A program made the position numbers and the translations under genes. DNA of 6,202 bases, from the NCBI GenBank assembly GCA_016218005.1, contig JACRFF010000108.1:1-6202 (forward strand). The letters are read 5' to 3'. The notes below the pieces were generated by a model, which was not told where the DNA came from, searched no databases, and saw only the letters and a program-made list of their open reading frames with translations. Shown piece by piece: positions 1 through 4,466 of this stretch; the stretch's first letter is position 1, and each line of letters opens with the position of its first letter. Source of the DNA: Ignavibacteriales bacterium. Its GTDB lineage: Bacteria; Bacteroidota; Ignavibacteria; UBA10030.

Positions 1-1231
1 CAAGAATGATCGGGATATGGAGTAACGCCCAAACGCCGAAGCGTATCAACGTTTGCTTGCGTGTTGTGGGAGATAGCCACATAAAATAGACAGCCTTCGC
101 GACGATATTGCTCAGCGTTGAGACAATGATTGCCGCGATAATGAGACTTGAGATTCCGTTCAGCCCTTGCACAATGGAAAGGATGAAAGGGGTGATGTCC
201 GATACTCCAACGATTGCCGCCAATCCGACGACGCCTGTTTCACCAACCGTCTGCTTGACGAACGCAGTGACCACCGAAAGTACCACGAAGACTACTGCGA
301 AGACAATCGACGGGCGGATTTCAAACGGGTTTTGCAATGCCTCCATCGTGGTTGTGTCTGCACGTTGTGTGGATTTCCCCAGTGTCATAGCAAGCATGAC
401 GCCGATCGCACTTAGTGTCGCAAGTTTCCACCACACGTATGGAATGAACGCCGAATTCACAAACCAGATGATCACCCAAACTCGCAGATACATGACCGAA
501 CTCGCCAGCAATGCCGCTTGCAACGAACTCGTCGCGCGTTCGGGGGAGCGTTGCGCCATGCGACCGACCGCAATCGTTAGCGCCGTGCTAGAAACTATAC
601 CCCCTAGTAATCCTGAAAGCCACAATCCCACTTTATCGCCAAGCCGTTTTTCCAAAAGATACCCGACGAATCCTATCGTCGAGACAAGCACGACGATCTG
701 CCAGATGCGTGCCGGATTCAGGCCAAAGCGCGTGTACTCTTGATTCGGCAGTACGGGAAGAATGATCACCGTAACCAAAACGAATTTCAGCGTCGCAAGA
801 AACTCCACGCGGTTTAATCGCTCGACATAACCTTCCAGCATAGCCTTTTCCGAAAGCAGGATCGCATTCACCACTCCCAACGCCATCGGAACCCAAACAT
901 CCACCAGCATCGTCAGCGCACCGGTAACGAACGTAAGCAATGCCGAGAATTCACTCGTCGTGCCAAAACGATCGTTGCGAATCTTGGCAACGTACGCCAC
1001 GGAGGTCAGCGAGCCAACGGCAATCAATCCGATGGGCAGCATCCAGACCACCCCGACGTGAAACAGCCAGGCGCATCCGAATCCGAATAAACTAATCAGC
1101 GGATGCGTGCGCACACCGCCAAACACTAAACTTTGCTCCGCCTTAATTCCCTCGCGCTCCAATCCGACAAGAAAGCCGAGCACAAGTGCAAGCGCCAGAC
1201 GAAGCTCAGGAGTCCAATTAAGTTCTACCAT
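1..1231 (-). CDS. MgtC/SapB-type DUF4010 membrane protein, 3' end cut by window
   Basis: Polytopic inner-membrane protein with an MgtC-like N-terminal domain and a C-terminal DUF4010 domain; the molecular function of this family is not established, though MgtC itself is linked to magnesium limitation and virulence. The minus frame is open without a stop from ATG 1231 to the left edge, 410 codons. Residues 8-27 (ELRLALALVLGFLVGLERE) and 38-50 (GGVRTHPLISLFG) are the MgtC signature. DUF4010 features are GLLGGIVSSTALTIAVGRMA (207-226), NPFEIRPSIVFAVV (301-314), GVSDITPFILSIVQG (342-356) and NIVAKAVYFMW (375-385). About ten hydrophobic segments are visible. Family length is about 410-430 aa, so only the last few residues should be missing. 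The start is supported by GGAGGA. The gene follows the deacylase relic by 2 bases and was probably translated in coupling with it. Confident on family, not on role. Confidence 0.93.
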   Translation of the reverse strand, partial: MVELNWTPELRLALALVLGFLVGLEREGIKAEQSLVFGGVRTHPLISLFGFGCAWLFHVGVVWMLPIGLIAVGSLTSVAYVAKIRNDRFGTTSEFSALLTFVTGALTMLVDVWVPMALGVVNAILLSEKAMLEGYVERLNRVEFLATLKFVLVTVIILPVLPNQEYTRFGLNPARIWQIVVLVSTIGFVGYLLEKRLGDKVGLWLSGLLGGIVSSTALTIAVGRMAQRSPERATSSLQAALLASSVMYLRVWVIIWFVNSAFIPYVWWKLATLSAIGVMLAMTLGKSTQRADTTTMEALQNPFEIRPSIVFAVVFVVLSVVTAFVKQTVGETGVVGLAAIVGVSDITPFILSIVQGLNGISSLIIAAIIVSTLSNIVAKAVYFMWLSPTTRKQTLIRFGVWALLHIPIIL

Positions 1232-1236
1232 ACTTA

Positions 1237-1242
1237 TCCTCC
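1237..1242 (-). promoter_or_regulatory. Shine-Dalgarno of the MgtC/DUF4010 gene within the relic's 3' end
   Basis: GGAGGA on the minus strand at 1242-1237, with GGAGG 6 bases before the ATG at 1231. It encodes the last two glycines of the deacylase relic, and the relic's TAA lies between it and the start. It fixes the start of the downstream gene. Confidence 0.8.
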
Positions 1243-1488
1243 AGATTTTATCACAGCCGTCTCCACCTCAACCACCTCAAGCGTCGTCCGAAGATCATCC
1301 GGATTGATCTCAATGAGAAATCCGCGCTTGCCGCCGTTGATGTAGATAGACGGTAGGTCAAAGATACTCTTTTCGACATACACGGGCAATGGCTGCCGCG
1401 TGCTAAACGGGCTTGTGCCGCCGTGTTCTTCATACACGAACGTATGCGGCACAAAATTGATATACTTCTCCCGAAGAAATCGAATGTC

Positions 1489-1586
1489 TGCCCGCCGACG
1501 CACTTTGTGCTTAGGCGGGCCTGCCCGCTCGCCGCGCTTCCCGTCTCGCCTTTAGCTCGCCGAGGTGGACGCGGGCGAAGCGGGCG
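1489..1586. mobile_element. 98-bp palindromic insertion inside the deacylase relic
   Basis: GC-rich block flanked by TGCC at 1489-1492 and 1587-1590, a likely 4-bp target duplication. Removing 98 bp joins codons GTG ACG GCA to GAC ATT CGA and gives MKTPDYPVTADIRFLREK in one frame, which fits the family. Inside are hairpin A, GCCCGCC (1490-1496) with GGCGGGC (1514-1520) enclosing GCAC-TTT-GTGC (1500-1510), and hairpin B, GCCCGCT (1523-1529) with AGCGGGC (1579-1585), extended inwards by CGCC/GGCG and GCG/CGC with small bulges. Its length is not a multiple of three, so it shifts the frame. No coding capacity; a REP- or MITE-like unit is the best description. Confidence 0.65.
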
Positions 1587-1617
1587 TGCCGTCACCGGAT
1601 AGTCGGGCGTTTTCATT

Positions 1618-2511
1618 TCAATGTCTCGCAATCCATACGCCGCCCACCGTCAACGACGCGCCGGAGACGTGGTAGATTGTGACCGGTTCTTTCAAGAGAA
1701 TCGAAGCGGCAACAAACGCGAGCACCGGAATCAGATTACCGTAGTTGCCCGTCTTGCGCGGGCCAATATGCCGTACGCCGTTCGCCCACATCACGTAAGC
1801 GATTCCGATGGAGAGTCCGCCGGAAATAACCGGCACGAACCACTGCGTGAAATGAATCTGGCTCCACGGAAAACTGATCGCACTCGGAACCGCCGCAGCG
1901 GAGAGACACGCGGCGCCAACGCCTACCGATACCAGCATGGTTTGCACGGAAGAATATCGTTGCAACGCATCCTTCTGCATCGTCGTATTCAATGCCCACA
2001 AGAAGGCGGCTACCAGTGCCAAGGCGTCGCCAACTATGGCTCCGCTGGCAAGCTCAAATTCTTTCCCGCTGCCGACGATCATCAGTGCAATACCGACGAG
2101 CGACACCATGGAACCAACGATGGCAATGCGCGGAACTCGTTCGTGATGCAGTCGAGCATTCAGCAAAAGGGTCCACAGAGGAGAGGTTGCCATCAGCACG
2201 GCGCCGTTGCCGGCGGTGGTGAGTTTGAATGCAAAGATGAAAGTAAGCTGATAGAAGACATTGGTGATCAATCCCAGACGAATCAGCACCCACCAATCTC
2301 CGCGCTGAACTGTTTTCCACGTCGACCGCGAAAACAGCAGCGCCGCGATGACGGAAGAAGCAACGATAAAGCGAATGGCGTTGAAGACAAACACATCCAT
2401 TTGGCCGATGCCATATTTCACCAACGGAGCGTTCAACGCCCAAATCAAAACGGTAATGAGCAACAGCGCCTCTGCGCCGCGATGTGGATTGTGTTCGGAA
2501 TTCATTCTCAT
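1618..2511 (-). CDS. EamA/DMT-superfamily transporter
   Basis: Inner-membrane permease of the drug/metabolite transporter superfamily; substrate unknown, with amino acids and other metabolites known for relatives. From the ATG at 2511 it is 297 aa with two EamA repeats, about residues 12-148 and 157-296, and about ten hydrophobic helices. The first repeat carries WALNAPLVKYG, FNAIRFIVAS and TTAGNGAVLMATSPLWTLLL; the second GDALALVAAFLWALNTTMQK, IAYVMWANGVRHIG and LIPVLAFVAASILLKEP, typical of the family. The start is uncertain. An in-frame ATG at 2559 would add 16 residues (MPLDATWLFAWRCFFS) encoded by the terminator-like hairpin, and the ATG at 2505 (MNSEHN) is also possible; none has a strong ribosome site. 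The TGA stop is 1 base before the ATG of the deacylase relic, so they were one operon. Function as a transporter is secure; substrate cannot be read from sequence. Confidence 0.9.
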   Translation of the reverse strand: MRMNSEHNPHRGAEALLLITVLIWALNAPLVKYGIGQMDVFVFNAIRFIVASSVIAALLFSRSTWKTVQRGDWWVLIRLGLITNVFYQLTFIFAFKLTTAGNGAVLMATSPLWTLLLNARLHHERVPRIAIVGSMVSLVGIALMIVGSGKEFELASGAIVGDALALVAAFLWALNTTMQKDALQRYSSVQTMLVSVGVGAACLSAAAVPSAISFPWSQIHFTQWFVPVISGGLSIGIAYVMWANGVRHIGPRKTGNYGNLIPVLAFVAASILLKEPVTIYHVSGASLTVGGVWIARH

Positions 2512-2515
2512 TGAG

Positions 2516-2549
2516 AAAAAGCAACGCCACGCAAACAACCACGTGGCGT
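2516..2549 (-). terminator. Terminator-like hairpin directly before the transporter start
   Basis: Read on the minus strand: ACGCCACG (2549-2542), a 10-base loop, CGTGGCGT (2531-2524), then TGC and TTTTT (2520-2516). An 8-bp GC-rich stem followed by a T5 tract is the standard intrinsic terminator form. It ends 4 bases before the ATG at 2511. It could end the peptidase-fumarase transcript or act as an attenuator of the downstream genes. It would lie inside the coding region if the transporter began at the ATG at 2559, which argues against that start. Confidence 0.55.
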
Positions 2550-2596
2550 CCAATGGCATACACCGGAAACGCTAGGCTGTGGCACGTTCTGTAAAC

Positions 2597-2623
2597 AACC
2601 ATCGCCAAAGGCGATGGCTTTTT
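2597..2623 (+). terminator. Hairpin repeat, copy 1, with a T5 tract on the plus strand
   Basis: CCATCGCC (2599-2606), loop AAA, GGCGATGG (2610-2617), then C and TTTTT (2619-2623). On the plus strand this has the form of an intrinsic terminator. On the minus strand, in the direction of the genes, it is followed only by TTGTTT, so it may act weakly both ways. No gene on the plus strand needs it, so it may simply be part of the repeat cluster. Confidence 0.45.
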
Positions 2624-2785
2624 GCAACCCCACTCCCCCTCCCGAAGGTGGCAAAGCCATGGCTTCGCCAGATGCCTTCGGCATAAGCAAGGGGGAGAAA
2701 TTTTCTCCCCTTCCTAAGGGGGGATGTTCCGACGATGTCCGTCGGGACAGCTTGCCCGCCGCTTCCAAGGCGGGAGGGGTCGCAA
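2622..2785. mobile_element. MITE-like composite palindromic element in the intergenic gap
   Basis: The ends are imperfect inverted repeats. TTGCAACCCC then CCCTCCCG on the left (2622-2644) faces the complement of TTGCGACCCCTCCCG on the right (2771-2785); a 9-bp perfect pair is CCCCTCCCG (2636-2644) with CGGGAGGGG (2771-2779). Inside are further palindromes: an almost perfect 22-nt one at 2649-2670, ATGCC-TTC-GGCAT at 2672-2684, GGGGAGAAA-T-TTTCTCCCC at 2692-2710, a 9-bp stem with one wobble at 2726-2748, and CCCGCC/GGCGGG at 2755-2774. No ORF in it resembles a protein I know. It is probably a non-autonomous repeat that is present elsewhere in the genome, but one window cannot prove mobility. 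Confidence 0.5.
2649..2670. repeat. 22-nt near-perfect palindrome
   Basis: TGGCAAAGCCA (2649-2659) is followed directly by its reverse complement with a single mismatch (2660-2670). The 10-mer GGCAAAGCCA recurs at 2790-2799. With the short hairpin at 2672-2684 it sits inside an 8-bp closing stem, CTCCCCCT (2633-2640) with AGGGGGAG (2690-2697). Confidence 0.65.
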
Positions 2786-2809
2786 CAACGGCAAAGCCAA
2801 CTGTCCATA

Positions 2810-2830
2810 CTCACCGCCAAAGGCGGTGGG
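2810..2830. repeat. Hairpin repeat, copy 2 (CGCCAAAGGCG core), just after fumarase stop
   Basis: CACCGCC (2812-2818), loop AAA, GGCGGTG (2822-2828), extended by a T-G and a C-G pair to 2810-2830. It starts 3 bases after the fumarase stop in the direction of transcription. No T-run follows on the minus strand, so it is a poor intrinsic terminator there but could protect the 3' end of the mRNA. It matches the hairpin at 2599-2617 with one compensated base-pair change. Confidence 0.75.
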
Positions 2831-2833
2831 TTT

Positions 2834-4456
2834 CTAAGTCGAACTAAACTTTGTCAACTCTTCGGCAGAAGTTTTTTCAACGTCGGCGTGCAGACTGTTG
2901 CCTTTGGCATCCATCGTAACGATGGCGGGAAAATCTTTGATGCGCACGTGCCACATTGCTTCCGGAATGCCGAACTCCTGCAGAAAGTCGACACCTTCGA
3001 CCCGCTCGATGCACTTGGCGTAGTACTGCGCCGCCCCGCCGATGGCGTTGAGGTACACCGCGCCGTTCTCTTTCAGCGCCGCCAGCGTCTTCGCTCCCAT
3101 GCCTCCTTTGCCGATCACCGCGCGCACGCCAAACTTCTTTATGATCTCTCCTTGGTACGGCTCTTCACGACTGCTCGTCGTCGGCCCTGCCGCGGTGATG
3201 TTCCACTTGCCGTTTTGTTTCAGCGCTACGGGACCGCAATGGTAGATGACTCCGCCAGCAAGGTCGACCGGTGAATCGTGCGAGATGAGATGATGATGCA
3301 GCATGTCTCGCCCCATGTGAACGCTGCCGCTCAGTAGAACGACATCGCCAACTTTCAGCGCGCGAACTTGTTCTTCAGCGAGCGGAGCCGTGAGACGAAC
3401 TTCGCGGCCTGTGAGTGCGAGTCCTTCGCCCTTCGCCATTTTGATGGCGGGCGTATCATCGCGATAGAGCCACCGTTTGATGGCGCCACTCTTGGAATCG
3501 AGCACGACGCCGAGACGACGGAACGCCCAGCAATCATACGCCACTGAAACGAAGAAGCTCGCAGGCAGGCGATTTGCCACGCCAATCTTGCATCCGATCA
3601 ACGTCACCCGTCCGCCGAAGCCCATCGTACCGATGCCGAGCGTGTTCGCATCACGCACGATAGTTTCCTCTAATTTCGCCAATGAGGAATCGGGATTGAT
3701 GTCATCGATCGTGCGGAAGAGCTGCTGTTTGGCAAGCGCATAGCCGCTCGTTCGGTCGCCGCCAATCCCAACGCCAACCGCACCGATACTGCACCCTTGC
3801 CCTTGCGCCTGCCACACCGCGTGCATAATGCACTTGCGAATTCCTTCGAGGTTGCGGTCGGCGCGGCCGAGATTCGGCAGTTCAGCCGGAAGCGAATACT
3901 GGCTGTTCTTGTTCTCGCATCCGCCCCCCTTCAGCAACAACCGGACTTCGATCTCGCCGCTTGCGTGCTGCTCGAAGTGAATGACCGGCGTGCCGGGGCC
4001 GAGATTGTTGCCGGAGTTTTTTCCGGTGAGCGAATCGACAGAGTTGTTGCGAAGTTTGCCCAACTCCGTCGCCTCGACAATCGCTTCCTTGATTTCTTTT
4101 TTCATCACAATCTGATTCGCGCCGACCGGCGTGAGAATTTCAAACGTCGGCATGCCGGTATCCTGGCAGATCGGGCCGCTGTGGTCGCACGCCATGTCAA
4201 TGTTCACGGCAATCGTTTGGAGCGCCAGATCGGATCGCGTCCCCTTCTCTTCTTCTTCCATCGCACTCTTGAGTGCACGCCGCACATCCGGCGGCAGGTT
4301 CGTTGATGTCTCAACGATGAGTTTCAACATACTTTCTTTGAAGTGCTTCAAGCCGCTTGCACTCTGTTTTCCCGCCAACGCGGCCCTCCTTTTTAACGCA
4401 GTTCGTTGACGCCCGACGCTCCTCTTCTTTCTCGCTTCTTTCTTTGCTCTCGCCAT
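2834..4456 (-). CDS. fumA: Class I fumarate hydratase, fused alpha/beta, [4Fe-4S]-dependent
   Basis: Interconverts fumarate and (S)-malate in the TCA cycle, in the cytoplasm; the class uses an oxygen-sensitive [4Fe-4S] cluster. The protein is 540 aa. The alpha part (about 43-345) contains CQDTG (Cys97), GQGCSIGAVGVGIGG (Cys222) and DCWAFRR (Cys309). The spacing of these three cysteines is close to that of the cluster ligands in E. coli FumA, so I take them as the ligands. The beta part (about 355-530) contains LKVGDVVLLSG, HCGP, AGPTTSSR and GKGGMG, as in the fumarase/TtdB-type C-terminal domain. Family homologues usually begin near MLKLIVETS (Met43 here). The 42 extra residues in front are strongly basic (13 Lys/Arg in the first 34). 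I keep the ATG at 4456 because of its strong GAGGTGA site; the internal ATG at 4330 has only a weak AAAGAAAG. Stop is TAG, 3 bases before a hairpin. Confidence 0.95.
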   Translation of the reverse strand: MARAKKEARKKRSVGRQRTALKRRAALAGKQSASGLKHFKESMLKLIVETSTNLPPDVRRALKSAMEEEEKGTRSDLALQTIAVNIDMACDHSGPICQDTGMPTFEILTPVGANQIVMKKEIKEAIVEATELGKLRNNSVDSLTGKNSGNNLGPGTPVIHFEQHASGEIEVRLLLKGGGCENKNSQYSLPAELPNLGRADRNLEGIRKCIMHAVWQAQGQGCSIGAVGVGIGGDRTSGYALAKQQLFRTIDDINPDSSLAKLEETIVRDANTLGIGTMGFGGRVTLIGCKIGVANRLPASFFVSVAYDCWAFRRLGVVLDSKSGAIKRWLYRDDTPAIKMAKGEGLALTGREVRLTAPLAEEQVRALKVGDVVLLSGSVHMGRDMLHHHLISHDSPVDLAGGVIYHCGPVALKQNGKWNITAAGPTTSSREEPYQGEIIKKFGVRAVIGKGGMGAKTLAALKENGAVYLNAIGGAAQYYAKCIERVEGVDFLQEFGIPEAMWHVRIKDFPAIVTMDAKGNSLHADVEKTSAEELTKFSST

Positions 4457-4459
4457 AAC

Positions 4460-4466
4460 TCACCTC
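4460..4466 (-). promoter_or_regulatory. Shine-Dalgarno of the fumarase gene overlapping the peptidase stop
   Basis: On the minus strand GAGGTGA lies 3 bases before the ATG at 4456, which places the GAGG core at normal distance. The last three bases (TGA) are also the peptidase stop codon. This supports the upstream ATG as the fumarase start and suggests translational coupling between the two genes. Confidence 0.7.

Larger units (their letters stand above)
1234..1616 (-). pseudogene. ybaK: Degraded YbaK/EbsC-family Cys-tRNA(Pro) deacylase
   Basis: Intact relatives (about 155-165 aa) hydrolyse Cys-tRNA(Pro) mischarged by prolyl-tRNA synthetase. Here ATG at 1616 gives MKTPDYPVTA, a plausible N-terminus. 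The frame is then broken by a 98-bp insertion and resumes as DIRFLREKYINFVPHTFVYE (from 1488). The sequence jumps from YEEHGGT straight to SPFSTRQPLPVYVEKS, then INGGKRGFLIEINPDDL to the TAA at 1234-1236. In relatives about 70 residues lie between the first HGGT and the later VGGTSPF, including the KTLV region with the catalytic lysine; all are gone. A GTG at 1503 could start an 89-aa product but has no ribosome site and would lack that lysine. The reading of the C-terminal family motifs is firm; size and mechanism of the deletion come from recalled family sequence. The relic still carries the ribosome site of the next gene. Confidence 0.8.
2512..2833. other. Intergenic region made largely of palindromes
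   Basis: This 322-base gap is the only real one between genes in the window. From fumarase towards the transporter it holds hairpin copy 2, the MITE-like element, hairpin copy 1, a 9-base direct repeat AAACAACCA (2593-2601 and 2533-2541, exactly 60 bases apart) and the terminator-like hairpin. I looked for a promoter for the downstream genes on the minus strand; TTTACA near 2595 is a possible -35 but no convincing -10 follows at the right distance, so none is called. Confidence 0.7.

Noticed and set aside
108..743. 211-aa plus-strand ORF
   Set aside because: It is antisense to the MgtC/DUF4010 frame, which is open for 410 codons with clear family motifs; the ORF's own sequence matches no family I know.
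1251..1631. 126-aa minus ORF beginning MRDIEMKTPDYPVTA
   Set aside because: After the first ten or so deacylase codons it reads through the palindromic insertion and then the wrong frame of the relic, so it is a product of the frameshift, not a gene.
1621..2514. 297-aa plus-strand ORF
   Set aside because: Exact antisense shadow of the EamA transporter; its composition is rich in Arg, Gln, His and Asn with no domain or hydrophobic pattern.
2633..2697. tRNA from the cloverleaf-like fold
   Set aside because: Stem lengths, loop sequences (no TTC-type T loop or anticodon arm layout) and size do not fit a tRNA.
2597..2830. CRISPR array
   Set aside because: Only two similar hairpins separated by 211 bases and no regular repeat-spacer periodicity.
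2508..2847. Small ORFs on both strands through the intergenic gap (77-86 aa)
   Set aside because: They translate inverted repeats, giving low-complexity Pro/Gly/Lys-rich peptides, and have no ribosome site or family likeness.
3797..4306. 169-aa plus-strand ORF and other plus ORFs opposite fumarase and the peptidase
   Set aside because: They lie opposite strongly supported genes and show no recognisable motifs.
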